A stretch of DNA of 64,000 nucleotides. Source: Sphingomonas sp. (lineage in GTDB: Bacteria > Pseudomonadota > Alphaproteobacteria > Sphingomonadales > Sphingomonadaceae). The translations under genes and the position numbers were made by a program. How positions within the stretch are numbered: position 1 is the first letter of the stretch; every line of letters begins with the position of its first letter. The stretch spans positions 744,001 through 808,000 of the forward strand of contig NZ_JAGIAM010000001.1 in the NCBI RefSeq assembly GCF_017744835.1. The letters run 5' to 3'. The notes below the pieces were generated by a model. It ran no database searches. It was not told the DNA's origin and was given only the letters and a program-made list of their open reading frames with translations. Positions 33,626 through 44,609 of this stretch are shown here, piece by piece.

Positions 33626-35596
33626 CTAGCCCTTCTTACGGCGGCTCTTGAAGGGAAGGACCTCTCCGCTGCGGTGGCGCACGGTGACGAGATCGTTGAG
33701 CGCGCGGACCAGCTGGTCCTGGCGGAAGGGCTTGGCGAGGCGGGGAAGGTCCGCGGCGCCTCCGGCGGGAAGCTCGGCATAGCCCGAGACGAGCAGCACG
33801 GGCAGGTCGGGCCAGCCGGCCTGCACCGCCTCGGCGAGCTGGATGCCGTTCATCGCCGGCATCGCCACGTCGGTGACGAGCACGTCGACGAGGCCTTCGC
33901 CCAGCAGCTGGAGTGCCTGCCTTCCCGAGGTGGCCTGGACGACGCGGTGCCCCGCGTCCTCCAGCATCGCCGCGGTGTTGGTGAGGACGAGCGGATCGTC
34001 GTCCACCGCCAGCACCGAAAGGTGATCGGTGGCGGCGACGGGGGCTTCTTCCTTGGCAGTATCGGGCTGGGGGGCAGTCTCGTCCTCCGACACCGGAAGC
34101 CAGAGCTCGGCGACCGTGCCTTCGCCCGGGTGGCTGCGCAGCACCAGCCTGCCGCCGCACTGCTCGACGAAGCCGTGCACCATCGACAGGCCGAGCCCGG
34201 TGCCCTTGCCCACGCCCTTGGTGGTGAAGAAGGGCTCCATCGCACGCTCGAGCGTCTCTTGGTCCATACCCTCGCCCGTGTCGGCGATGCTGAGGCAGAC
34301 ATAATCGCCCGCCTTGAGCCCGGGCCCGCCCGCGAGATGCTCCTCGCGCGCGGCGATCACCAGCCGTCCGCCCTCGGGCATGGCGTCGCGCGCGTTGACC
34401 GCGATATTGAGCAGCGCGAGCTCGAGCTGCGCCGGATCGGCACGGATCGGGCGGAGCATGAGCGGAAACTGGGTGTCGATGCGTATTCCGGGACCGATCG
34501 TGCGCTGGAGCAGCTCGGCCATGCCGCGGACCAGCGCGGCGGGATCGACCGTCTCGAGCTTGAGTTCCTGCCGCCGCGCGAAGGCGAGCATCCGCTGGGT
34601 GAGCGTGGCCCCGCGCTCGGCCGCCTGCATCGCATTGTCGATGAAGCGCGAGACATCGCCGCCGTCGGCGAGCTTGCGCCGCGCAAGGTCGAGGCTGCCG
34701 ACGATCGCGGCGAGCAGGTTGTTGAAGTCATGCGCGACGCCGCCGGTGAGCTTGCCCACCGCTTCCATCTTCTGCGCCTGGAAAAAGGCCTCTTGCGCCT
34801 GCTCGAGCGCGATCTGCGCCTGGCGGCGCTCGGTCAGGTCGCGCGTGATCTTGGCGAAGCCGATCAGCGTGCCCGACGAATCGCGCACCGGGTCGATCAC
34901 CGCGCTCGCCCAGAAGCGCGTGCCGTCCTTGCGCACGCGCCAGCCCTCGGCCTCGAACCGGCCGTCGTTGCGGGCATGGTCGAGCGCGCGCGCGGGCTGG
35001 CCCTCGGCGCGGTCCTCGTCGGTGTAGAAGCGCGAGAAATGCTCGCCGATGATCTCATGGGCGGCATAGCCCTTGAACCGCTCGGCGCCGGCGTTCCAGC
35101 TCACCACATGGCCGCCGAGGTCGAGCATGTAGATGGCATAGTCGGTAACGCTCTGGACGAGCAGGCGGAAGCGCTCCTCGCTGCGCCGAAGCGCCTCCTC
35201 GGTCTCGCGGTGATCGCTCCGGTCGCGCGTCACCTTGGCGAAGCCGATCAGCGCGCCGTCCGGGTCGCGGATCGGGTCGATCACGACATTGGCCCAGAAG
35301 CGCGTGCCGTCCTTGCGCACGCGCCAGCCCTCGGCCTCGAACCGGCCCTCGGTCTCGGCGGTGCGCAGCGCCAGCGCGGGGATGCCGCGCGCGCGGTCTT
35401 CCTCGGTGTAGAAGCGCGAGAAATGCTGGCCGATGATCTCGTCGGGCGTATAGCCCTTGAACCGCTCGGCGCCGGGGTTCCAGCTCGCGACCACGCCGTC
35501 GCGATCGAGCATGTAGATGGCGTAGTCGGTCACGCTCTGGACGAGCAGCTCGATCCGGTTCGTTTCCATGTCCGTGGCAAGGCAGTTATTCGACAT
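33626..35596 (-). CDS. PAS-PAS hybrid histidine kinase with C-terminal receiver domain
   Basis: 656 residues, no membrane segment. Two PAS domains (about 12-125 and 140-255) are nearly identical to each other, both with LVQSVTDYAIYMLD, AERFKGY and EGWRVRKDGTRFWA. A HisKA-type dimerisation helix follows with the phosphoacceptor His in KLTGGVAHDFNNLL, then an HATPase domain and a receiver with Asp in VLVTDVAMPAMNG and Lys in LPRLAKPFRQ. An exact EcfG consensus promoter lies just upstream, so expression in general stress is likely. The signal sensed is not known. An alternative ATG at 35569 is possible. Confidence 0.93.
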   Translation of the reverse strand: MSNNCLATDMETNRIELLVQSVTDYAIYMLDRDGVVASWNPGAERFKGYTPDEIIGQHFSRFYTEEDRARGIPALALRTAETEGRFEAEGWRVRKDGTRFWANVVIDPIRDPDGALIGFAKVTRDRSDHRETEEALRRSEERFRLLVQSVTDYAIYMLDLGGHVVSWNAGAERFKGYAAHEIIGEHFSRFYTDEDRAEGQPARALDHARNDGRFEAEGWRVRKDGTRFWASAVIDPVRDSSGTLIGFAKITRDLTERRQAQIALEQAQEAFFQAQKMEAVGKLTGGVAHDFNNLLAAIVGSLDLARRKLADGGDVSRFIDNAMQAAERGATLTQRMLAFARRQELKLETVDPAALVRGMAELLQRTIGPGIRIDTQFPLMLRPIRADPAQLELALLNIAVNARDAMPEGGRLVIAAREEHLAGGPGLKAGDYVCLSIADTGEGMDQETLERAMEPFFTTKGVGKGTGLGLSMVHGFVEQCGGRLVLRSHPGEGTVAELWLPVSEDETAPQPDTAKEEAPVAATDHLSVLAVDDDPLVLTNTAAMLEDAGHRVVQATSGRQALQLLGEGLVDVLVTDVAMPAMNGIQLAEAVQAGWPDLPVLLVSGYAELPAGGAADLPRLAKPFRQDQLVRALNDLVTVRHRSGEVLPFKSRRKKG

Positions 35597-35639
35597 CCGG
35601 TCCCCGCGGGACCGTAGATACGCCCCGACTTCAGCGCAT

Positions 35640-35664
35640 AACGGCCCTGCCCCGGGATCGTTCC
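35640..35664 (-). promoter_or_regulatory. EcfG general-stress promoter before the PAS hybrid kinase
   Basis: On the minus strand the sequence reads GGAAC-N16-CGTT, an exact match to the sphingomonad EcfG consensus. It ends 43 nt before the kinase start codon, a normal leader length. No other GGAAC/CGTT pair with this spacing was found by eye in the other intergenic regions, apart from the one-mismatch site before dps. Confidence 0.7.
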
Positions 35665-35677
35665 GACCGTAACTGTC

Positions 35678-36430
35678 CTAGAACGGGAGCCAGCGCTGCT
35701 TCTCGCTGAACTTCATGTACCCGGCATTGACTCCGAGCCGCCAGCCGACGCCCATGCGCACCGGGATCAGCACCACGTCGCCGCGGCGCAGATAGCTCGC
35801 CGAGAAGCCGCCGACGAAATAGACGCGGCCCTCGCCCTGCGGGAAGCGCTTGTAGAGCTCCTGGCTGTCGTAGAGGTTATAGACGAGCACGAACACCTTG
35901 TTGGCGTCGCCGCCGATGTCGAAGCCGATCGACGGGCCGGTCCAATAGACCTTCCGCTGGCCCTCGACCTTGTGGAACAGCTCGCCCGATCCGTAACGCA
36001 GCCCGACGCCGATCGCGCCCGAGGCCTCCCGCCCGGCGATATAGGCATTGGGCTCGCCCTGTTCCTTGAGGATGTCCTCGAGCAGGCCGGCGAGACCCGA
36101 GGCGCCCTTGCCGAACACGCCCTCGGCCGCGCCGATCAGGTCGTCCTTCTGGAAAGTGCCAGTGGCCTGCGAGCGCGCGCCTGCCGCCGGGGCAGCCGGA
36201 TGCTGCTGCGGCGAGACCGGCTGCGGGTCGACCGGCGCCGGTGACGGCGTACTCTGCTGATAGGGACCCTGGTCGACCTGGGGGGCGTCCTGCGTCGCCG
36301 GCGCGGGCGTGTTCAGGTCCGAATCGATCGCGGTGTTGGGATCGATGGTAGTGATCTGGGCGGCCGCGGGAAGCGCGCCGAGACCCAGTACGACCGCAGC
36401 AGCCCACCCCATCCAGTCACGCGCGCGCAT
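35678..36430 (-). CDS. EipA/DUF1134 family exported envelope protein
   Basis: 250-residue protein with an N-terminal signal (RARDWMGWAAAVVLGLGALP, cleaved after AAAQ), a Pro/Gln/Ala-rich linker (about 35-85), and the DUF1134 domain with DLIGAAEGVFGKGASGLA, YIAGREASGAIGVGLRYG and VYWTGPSIGFDIGGDANKVF. In Brucella this family (EipA) supports envelope integrity; here that is inference. The ATG at 36430 is preferred over a GTG at 36445 because it starts right at the signal peptide. A tRNA gene lies upstream on the other strand. Confidence 0.87.
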   Translation of the reverse strand: MRARDWMGWAAAVVLGLGALPAAAQITTIDPNTAIDSDLNTPAPATQDAPQVDQGPYQQSTPSPAPVDPQPVSPQQHPAAPAAGARSQATGTFQKDDLIGAAEGVFGKGASGLAGLLEDILKEQGEPNAYIAGREASGAIGVGLRYGSGELFHKVEGQRKVYWTGPSIGFDIGGDANKVFVLVYNLYDSQELYKRFPQGEGRVYFVGGFSASYLRRGDVVLIPVRMGVGWRLGVNAGYMKFSEKQRWLPF

Positions 36431-36592
36431 CGATATAAGCCCCACCCCAGAACAAAAAGGCAGGACAGCCTAGGCTTTCCGGGCTTTCGCTGCAATGAAC
36501 GGGCGGCAGGACGAGTCGATTTCACGCTCGTCAGCTTGCCCGTTGATCCCTGTCGAAGCCGCCGCTATAGGCCGCGGCTCGGGCCCTTTTCC

Positions 36593-36685
36593 GGAGACGT
36601 GGGTGAGTGGCTGAAACCAGCGGTTTGCTAAACCGCCGTACGGGGATTACTCGTACCGAGGGTTCGAATCCCTCCGTCTCCGCCA
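36593..36685 (+). tRNA. tRNA-Ser (anticodon GCU)
   Basis: 93 nt including an encoded CCA. Acceptor stem ggagacg/cgtctcc, anticodon stem gcggt/accgc around loop ttgctaa with anticodon GCT at 36627-36629, a long variable arm as required for serine tRNAs, and a T-loop in ggttcgaatcc. It decodes AGC/AGU. Confidence 0.96.
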
Positions 36686-36707
36686 CCGCCCGCCAGCCGG
36701 GAGCCCG

Positions 36708-37496
36708 ATGACCGCAGCCCCGCCCCAGACCCAGCCGTCGATCCGCAAGCGCCGCCGCCCGCCGCGTCCGCGTTCGCTTCGGCTGCACGGCACGGTGGCG
36801 CGCGCGCTGGGCATTCGAATCGTCTCCGGCGCGCTCAAGCCTGGGGAGATCCTCGAAGGCGAGATCGCGGCGAGCGAGCAGTTCAAGGTCTCGCGCACGG
36901 CCTATCGCGAGGCGATCCGCATCCTCGCCGCCAAGGGGCTGGTCCATTCGCGCCCCAAGATCGGCACCCAGGTCTCGCCGCGGCGCGAATGGCACCTGCT
37001 CGACCCCGATGTGCTCGCCTGGATCTTCGAGGGCGACCCCGACGAAGAGCTGATCGCGCATCTTTTCGAGCTGCGTCGGATCGTCGAGCCCGATGCGGCG
37101 CGGCTTGCGGCGATCCGCCGCAGCGACGAGCAGCTCGCGCGGATGAAGGCGGGGCTGGAAGGCGTCGCGCAACACGGCTTCGCGTCCGAGGTCGGGCGGC
37201 GCTGCGACGAGCAGTTCCACTCGGCGCTGCTCGAGGCCTCGGGCAACGACTTCGTCATCTCGCTGACCAGCGGCGTTGCCGCGGCGATCGCCATCACCAC
37301 GGCGTTCAAGCAGCATCGCCTGCCCGCGCCGCACGACGCGCTGCCGGTTCACCTCAACGTGCTCGCGGCGATCGAGGCCGGGGATCCGCAGGGGGCACAC
37401 GACGCGATGGCGCGGCTCGTCGAGCGCGGGCTGACCGACACGATGGAGGCACGCGACCCCGGCGCCCGCGCGGCGATCCGGGCGGTTTGCTGCTGA
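36708..37496 (+). CDS. FadR/GntR family transcriptional regulator
   Basis: 262 residues: a basic N-terminal tail, a winged helix with LKPGEILEGEIAASEQFKVSRTAYREAIRILAAKG (HTH at about 50-80), then the FCD ligand-binding domain with DPDEELIAHLFELRRIVEPDAARLAA and ALPVHLNVLAAIEAGDP. FadR-group regulators usually bind organic acids. Its position 91 nt before a sugar-acid aldehyde dehydrogenase suggests local control. A candidate operator GTTACCGTTAAC (37551-37562) lies between them. The gene begins just after tRNA-Ser. Ligand unknown. Confidence 0.88.
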   Translation: MTAAPPQTQPSIRKRRRPPRPRSLRLHGTVARALGIRIVSGALKPGEILEGEIAASEQFKVSRTAYREAIRILAAKGLVHSRPKIGTQVSPRREWHLLDPDVLAWIFEGDPDEELIAHLFELRRIVEPDAARLAAIRRSDEQLARMKAGLEGVAQHGFASEVGRRCDEQFHSALLEASGNDFVISLTSGVAAAIAITTAFKQHRLPAPHDALPVHLNVLAAIEAGDPQGAHDAMARLVERGLTDTMEARDPGARAAIRAVCC

Positions 37497-37550
37497 AGCG
37501 CATTGCACGGTTGAACCGGGAGCCCCGCGCTCCTAAGTCCGCCGACTAAT

Positions 37551-37562
37551 GTTACCGTTAAC
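37551..37562. promoter_or_regulatory. Candidate operator before the dehydrogenase gene
   Basis: GTTACCGTTAAC is a dyad of the form GTTA-N-CG-N-TAAC. It lies 25 nt before the aldehyde dehydrogenase ATG and downstream of a GntR-family regulator. Similar dyads are used by LacI- or GntR-type regulators of sugar genes in related bacteria. No binding evidence is available here. Confidence 0.4.
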
Positions 37563-37587
37563 TTCCATCGAGAATCGGGAGAGCGAC

Positions 37588-39162
37588 ATGGCGCTGACTG
37601 GGGAATTGTTCATTGCTTCGAAGCGCGTGAAGCGCGAGGGCCCGGGCTTCAAGGCAGTCGCCGCGGCGACCGGCGCCGAGATCGAGCCCAGCTTCAGCGT
37701 CGCGACGCTCGAGGACGTCGAGGCCGCCACCGCCGCCGCCGAGGCCGCCTTCCCGATCTATTCGGCGCTGCCGCGCGAAGAGCGCGCCAAGTTCCTCGAG
37801 GCCGCTGCCGACGAGATCGAGGCGCTCGGTGACGAGCTCGTGCAGCGCGCGATGGAAGAGAGCGGCTTGCCGCAGGCACGCCTGACCGGCGAGCGCGGCC
37901 GCACCGCAGGCCAGCTGCGCCTGTTCGCCAAGGAGCTGCGGCTCGGCGAGTATCTGCGCGCGCGCATCGATCATGCCATCCCCGACCGCCAGCCGCTTCC
38001 CAAGCCCGACCTGCGCCTGCGCATGGTGCCGGTGGGCCCGGTGACCGTGTTCGGCGCCTCCAACTTCCCGCTCGCCTTCTCGGTGGCGGGCGGCGACACC
38101 GCCTCGGCGCTCGCCGCCGGCTGTCCGGTGGTGGTGAAGGGCCATTCGGCGCACCCGGGCACTTCCGAGCTGGTTGCCGGCGCGATCACGCGCGCAGCGG
38201 AGAAGACCGGCATGCCCGCCGGCGTCTTCTCGCTGATCAACGGCGCCGGCAACAGCGTCGGCTCGGCGCTCGTCACCGATCCGCGCATCAAGGCAGTGGG
38301 CTTCACCGGATCGCGCGGGGGTGGCACGGCGCTGATGAAGCTGGCCGCAAACCGGCCGGTGCCGATCCCCGTCTATGCCGAGATGAGCAGCATCAACCCG
38401 GTCTTCCTGCTCCCGGCCGCGCTCGCGAGCCGCGCCGAGGCGCTGGGCAAGGCGTTCGTCGCCTCGCTGACCATGGGCGCGGGCCAGTTCTGCACCAACC
38501 CGGGGCTGGTGCTCGCGCTCGAAGGGCCCGACCTTGACCGCTTCCTCGCCTCGGCTTCGGAAGCGATGACCGGCGCGCCCGCGCAGGTGATGCTCACGCC
38601 GGGCATCCACCGCGCCTATGAGAGCGGCGTCGCGCGCTGGGCCGAGGCGCCCGCGCTCAAGCTGCTCGCCCAGGGCCAGGAGCCGCAGGGCCCGACCTGC
38701 GGCCGCGGCGCGATCTTCACCATGACCGGTGCGGACTTCATCGCCGATCCGAGCCATGCCGAGGAAGTGTTCGGCGCGGCCTCGCTGCTCGTGCGCTGCG
38801 CCAGCATCGATGAGCTGCTGCAGGTGGTGTCGCTGCTCGAAGGCCAGCTCACCGCGACGCTGCACCTCGACGACGCCGACGTCGAGATCGCCCGACAGCT
38901 GCTGCCGCGGCTCGAGCGGCTCGCGGGCCGCATCCTCGCCAACGGCTGGCCGACCGGCGTGGAAGTGACCGACGCGATGGTCCATGGCGGGCCCTATCCG
39001 TCGACTGCCGACGGGCGCAGCACCTCGGTGGGCACGCTGGCGATCGATCGCTTCCTGCGGCCGGTGAGCTACCAGGACCTGCCGACCGCGCTGCTGCCGG
39101 CCGAGCTGCAGGACGGCGACGCGGGCATCCCGCGCCGCGTCGACGGCAAGCCGACGGTCTGA
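37588..39162 (+). CDS. NADP-dependent aldehyde dehydrogenase, 2,5-dioxovalerate (ketoglutarate semialdehyde) type
   Basis: 524-residue enzyme predicted to oxidise 2,5-dioxopentanoate to 2-oxoglutarate in non-phosphorylating pentose or sugar-acid catabolism. The catalytic glutamate region is YAEMSSINPVF, the nucleophile Cys lies in GAGQFCTNPG near residue 302, and the nucleotide region has FGASNFPLAFSVAGGDTA. These sequences fit the KGSADH branch better than succinic semialdehyde enzymes. The ATG at 37588 follows GGGAGAG. No dehydratase or aldolase genes lie in the window, so the pathway is not complete here. Confidence 0.87.
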   Translation: MALTGELFIASKRVKREGPGFKAVAAATGAEIEPSFSVATLEDVEAATAAAEAAFPIYSALPREERAKFLEAAADEIEALGDELVQRAMEESGLPQARLTGERGRTAGQLRLFAKELRLGEYLRARIDHAIPDRQPLPKPDLRLRMVPVGPVTVFGASNFPLAFSVAGGDTASALAAGCPVVVKGHSAHPGTSELVAGAITRAAEKTGMPAGVFSLINGAGNSVGSALVTDPRIKAVGFTGSRGGGTALMKLAANRPVPIPVYAEMSSINPVFLLPAALASRAEALGKAFVASLTMGAGQFCTNPGLVLALEGPDLDRFLASASEAMTGAPAQVMLTPGIHRAYESGVARWAEAPALKLLAQGQEPQGPTCGRGAIFTMTGADFIADPSHAEEVFGAASLLVRCASIDELLQVVSLLEGQLTATLHLDDADVEIARQLLPRLERLAGRILANGWPTGVEVTDAMVHGGPYPSTADGRSTSVGTLAIDRFLRPVSYQDLPTALLPAELQDGDAGIPRRVDGKPTV

Positions 39163-39171
39163 AGTAAATGT

Positions 39172-39265
39172 CCCCCTCCCGTTTGCGGGAGGGGCTAGGG
39201 GAGGGGATGGCCTGACGCTCCGAGCTGACAGGCCCTCCCCCGACCCCTCCCGCAAACGGGAGGGG
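39172..39265. repeat. GC-rich palindromic repeat (family 1, full copy)
   Basis: Arms ccccctcccgtttgcggg (39172-39189, continuing to 39206) and its inverted partner (39233-39265) flank a 26-nt centre. It lies 9 nt after the dehydrogenase stop and could end that transcript. Related copies are at 13341, 30889, 45819 and 47133. Confidence 0.85.
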
Positions 39266-39363
39266 AGCGCAGGCCACGAGGGCATGGCCTGGATTTCAGC
39301 CGCGCCGAGGGGAAGTCGCCGGTAAATGGTCCGAGGGGCCTTCGGCGCACCCTCTCATCGTCA

Positions 39364-39381
39364 CCCCGGCCTTCGCCGGGG
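39364..39381. repeat. Short CCCCGGC-CTTC-GCCGGGG hairpin after the epimerase gene
   Basis: A perfect 7-bp stem with a CTTC tetraloop lies 5 nt beyond the stop of the epimerase on the minus strand. Same unit as the pair at 6963-7067. It may act as a transcript end. Confidence 0.7.
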
Positions 39382-39386
39382 TTCAG

Positions 39387-40439
39387 TCAATTCGCGAAAG
39401 CGCTCGCCACGTCCTTTGCGGTCCGGAACCGGAGCGCAAGCTCGTGGCGATATTCCTGCCCGGGATCGAGCCGCGCCGAAGGGAACGCCGGCTTGTTGGG
39501 GCTATCGGGGAATTTCTGCGGCTCGAGGCACAGCGCGCCGTACTTGGGATAGCTGCCGCCGCTGGTGCCGGGCGCACCGTGCGCCAGATGGTTGCCGGTG
39601 TAGAGCTGGAGCCCTGGCTCGGTCGTGTGCAGCTCCATCACGCGGCCCGAATGGGGGTCGAACAAGGTCGCGGCGCGGCGCAGCCGGCCCGCTGGCGCGT
39701 CGAGCACGAAATTATGGTCATAGCCCAGCGCCGGCCCCAGCTGCGGATCGGCGGCGGCGATGTCGCGGCCGACCGGCTTGGGCGCGCGGAAATCGAACGG
39801 CGTGTCCGCCACCAGCCGCAGCTCGCCGGTGGGGATCTGGTTCTCGACCGGCGTGAAGCGGCTCGCGGGGATCTGGAGCCAATGGTCGAGGACGGTCGTG
39901 CCGCTCGCCTCCCCGGCCAGGTTGAAATAGGCGTGGTTGGTCAGGTTGACGACGGTCGGCTTGTCGGTGGTGGCGCGAAACCCGATCGCCAGCCCGTCGG
40001 CGCCGATGCTGTAGCGCACGCGCGTGCGCAGATTGCCGGGAAAGCCGTTGAACCCGTCGGGGCTCAGATGCGCGAGCGTCACCCAATCCTCGCCGCGCCC
40101 CTCGATCGTCCAGAACTGCTGGTCGAAGCCGAGCGGCCCCGAATGGAGGTTGTGCTCGCCGCTGTTCTTCGGAAGCCGATATTCATGGCCGTCGAGGCTG
40201 AAGCGCGCGCCCCCGATGCGGTTTGCATAGCGGCCGGCGATGCTGCCGTAGAAGCGCGGCGCGGCGCGATATTCGTCGAGATCGCGATAGCCGAGCACGA
40301 CATTCGCCGCCTGCCCGTCGCGCCCCGGCACGTCGAGCCGGTGCAGCGCGGCGCCGAGCGTGAGGATCTCGGCGCGGTAGCGCCCGCGCGCGATCGCGAT
40401 CGTTTCGATCGTGCCGCCTTCTACCAGCCAGGGGTTCAT
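39387..40439 (-). CDS. Aldose 1-epimerase (galactose mutarotase)
   Basis: 350-residue enzyme that interconverts alpha and beta anomers of hexoses. The sequence shows GRYANRIGGARFSLDG, the sugar-binding NLHSGPLGFD, catalytic His in NLTNHAYFNLAG, and catalytic Glu in LCLEPQKFPDSPN. No signal peptide. It lies 28 nt after the GH3 glucosidase gene on the same strand, so it may convert the glucose released by that enzyme; this is inference from position. Start ATG at 40439. Confidence 0.93.
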   Translation of the reverse strand: MNPWLVEGGTIETIAIARGRYRAEILTLGAALHRLDVPGRDGQAANVVLGYRDLDEYRAAPRFYGSIAGRYANRIGGARFSLDGHEYRLPKNSGEHNLHSGPLGFDQQFWTIEGRGEDWVTLAHLSPDGFNGFPGNLRTRVRYSIGADGLAIGFRATTDKPTVVNLTNHAYFNLAGEASGTTVLDHWLQIPASRFTPVENQIPTGELRLVADTPFDFRAPKPVGRDIAAADPQLGPALGYDHNFVLDAPAGRLRRAATLFDPHSGRVMELHTTEPGLQLYTGNHLAHGAPGTSGGSYPKYGALCLEPQKFPDSPNKPAFPSARLDPGQEYRHELALRFRTAKDVASAFAN

Positions 40440-40467
40440 CGCCGCCTCCCTGCAATGCCCGCCCGGG

Positions 40468-42930
<2,463 letters not shown>

Positions 42931-43096
42931 CCTTCCTCTCCCTCGTCTCGCTTTGCGCCAGCGTACCCCAAGCCCGGCGTCCGAGTCCACTTCCCAGCCC
43001 CTGTCCTGCGCAACCAGGTTACTGACATTTTTGAAAGTAAGCTCTGGCGCACACCCGCTTTGTGCGGAATGAAGGGGCAGCAACCAAGGAGAGGAC
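42931..43096. other. Divergent promoter region between GH3 and SDR genes
   Basis: 166 nt separating two divergent genes. An AT-richer stretch gttactgacatttttgaaag (43018-43037) contains inverted ttact/agtaa half-sites. It may hold the promoters of both genes. No further element can be named. Confidence 0.3.
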
Positions 43097-43885
43097 ATGG
43101 CGGGCGAGAAGGCGATCTTCATCACCGGGGGCGCTTCGGGGATCGGACTGGCGACCGGCAGATATTTCGCGGCACGCGGCTGGCGGGTGGGCCTCGCTGA
43201 CATCAATGCCGAAGGGCTGGAGGACGCCGCCGCTGCGATCGAGGGCGGGCCGGTGACCACGCATGTGATGGACGTGCGCGACCGCGCGGCCTGGACCAAG
43301 GCGCTCGCCGACTTCGCCCAGGCGAGCGGCGGACGGCTCGACCTGATGTTCAACAACGCCGGCATCGCCGTGGGCGGGATGCTCGCCGACACCAGCGACG
43401 AGGACGTCGACCGGATCGTGGCGATCAACCTGATGGGGATGATCAACGGCGCGCGCGCGGCCTATCCTTTGCTCAAGGCGACGCCCGGATCCTGCCTGGT
43501 CAACACCGCGTCGGCGGCGGCGATCTATGGCGGCGCTGGCATGTCGCTCTATGCGGCGGTCAAGTTCGCGGTGCGCGGCTTCTCCGAGGCGCTCGAAGGC
43601 GAATGGGCCGCCGACGACATCACGGTGCGCGTGCTGATGCCGAGCTTCATCGACACGCCGCTGCTCGATTCGACCGTCGCGGGGAGCAACCGCAGCGTGC
43701 GCGAATCGGTCCGCGAGGCGGGGCTGGAGTTCACGCCGCTGGAGACGGTCGCCCAGGCAGTGTGGAACGCCGCGGAGAACCCCAGGGTGCACCTGATCGT
43801 CGGCCGCACCGCGCGCAGACTCGCCTTCGCCGCGCGCTGGATGCCGGGGACGCTCCGCAAGCAGATGCGGCGGCGGCTTTCCTAG
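43097..43885 (+). CDS. Short-chain dehydrogenase/reductase
   Basis: 262-residue classical SDR. Nucleotide-binding [15 protein letters not shown], structural NNAGIA, catalytic Ser in [14 protein letters not shown], and YxxxK in [13 protein letters not shown] are intact. ADINAEG after strand 2 suggests NAD(H) preference. Substrate unknown. The ATG at 43097 follows AAGGAGAGG. Its stop overlaps that of the convergent pterin dehydratase gene by 4 nt. Confidence 0.9.
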   Translation: MAGEKAIFITGGASGIGLATGRYFAARGWRVGLADINAEGLEDAAAAIEGGPVTTHVMDVRDRAAWTKALADFAQASGGRLDLMFNNAGIAVGGMLADTSDEDVDRIVAINLMGMINGARAAYPLLKATPGSCLVNTASAAAIYGGAGMSLYAAVKFAVRGFSEALEGEWAADDITVRVLMPSFIDTPLLDSTVAGSNRSVRESVREAGLEFTPLETVAQAVWNAAENPRVHLIVGRTARRLAFAARWMPGTLRKQMRRRLS

Positions 43886-44169
43886 ACCATCGCGTCGATC
43901 GCGTGCGCCATCTCAATGTCGCGTCCCGAAAGCCCGCCCGCGTCGTGCGTGGTGAGGAGGATGTCGACGCGGTTCCAGACGTTCGACCATTCCGGATGGT
44001 GGTCGGCCTTCTCGGCGAGCAGCGCCACGCGGGTCATGAAGCCAAAGGCTTCGTTGAAGTCGCGGAAGGTGATGCTGCGCGTGATCGCGTCGCGCGCCTC
44101 GTCATAATCCCAATCGTCCAGGTCATCGAGCGCATCGGCGCGCTCGGCATCGCTCAATTGCTCGACCAT
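43882..44169 (-). CDS. phhB: Pterin-4a-carbinolamine dehydratase
   Basis: 95-residue enzyme that dehydrates the pterin product of phenylalanine hydroxylase, and can act as a DcoH-type cofactor. Typical sequence: [17 protein letters not shown], catalytic [23 protein letters not shown] with the two histidines and later His. No phenylalanine hydroxylase in the window. Start ATG at 44169. Symbol assigned by analogy; the real physiological partner is unknown. Confidence 0.92.
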   Translation of the reverse strand: MVEQLSDAERADALDDLDDWDYDEARDAITRSITFRDFNEAFGFMTRVALLAEKADHHPEWSNVWNRVDILLTTHDAGGLSGRDIEMAHAIDAMV

Positions 44170-44204
44170 GGCCTGCTCCTTGCTGCAACGCGTCGCTAAC
44201 GCCT

Positions 44205-44609
44205 ATGGACCTCTCCATGTATGGGCAAGCGCCTTCCGCCACCGAGATCGAACGCCTGGCGCGCGCGGCGCTGGCGCGGATCCCCGAACCCTTCGCAAGC
44301 CATCTCGCCGATGTCGTGCTGATCGTCGAGGAATTCGCCGACGACGAGACGCTCGATTCGCTGGGCATCGAGGACCCGTTCGACCTCACCGGCCTCTACC
44401 ACGGCCGGCCGATCGGCGAGAAATCGGCGTTCGATTCGGGCACGCTGCCCGATCGCATCCACCTCTATCGGCGCCCGATCCTTGACGAATGGGTCGCGAC
44501 GGGCGTGGGCCTCGACGCGCTGGTGAGCCATGTCGTGGTGCATGAGGTCGGGCATCATTTCGGGCTTTCGGACGACGACATGCACGCGCTGGAAGACGGC
44601 GCCGAGTGA
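44205..44609 (+). CDS. Small zincin-like metallopeptidase family protein
   Basis: 134-residue minimal metallopeptidase-like fold. The zinc motif HEVGHHFGLSDDDMH is intact (HExxH plus later acidic residues). The family (possible Zn-dependent peptidases of about 120-140 residues) has unknown substrates. ATG 44205 and 44217 are both possible. Its stop overlaps the GTG start of ccmA, so it is coupled to the heme exporter genes, although no link in function is established. Confidence 0.85.
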   Translation: MDLSMYGQAPSATEIERLARAALARIPEPFASHLADVVLIVEEFADDETLDSLGIEDPFDLTGLYHGRPIGEKSAFDSGTLPDRIHLYRRPILDEWVATGVGLDALVSHVVVHEVGHHFGLSDDDMHALEDGAE

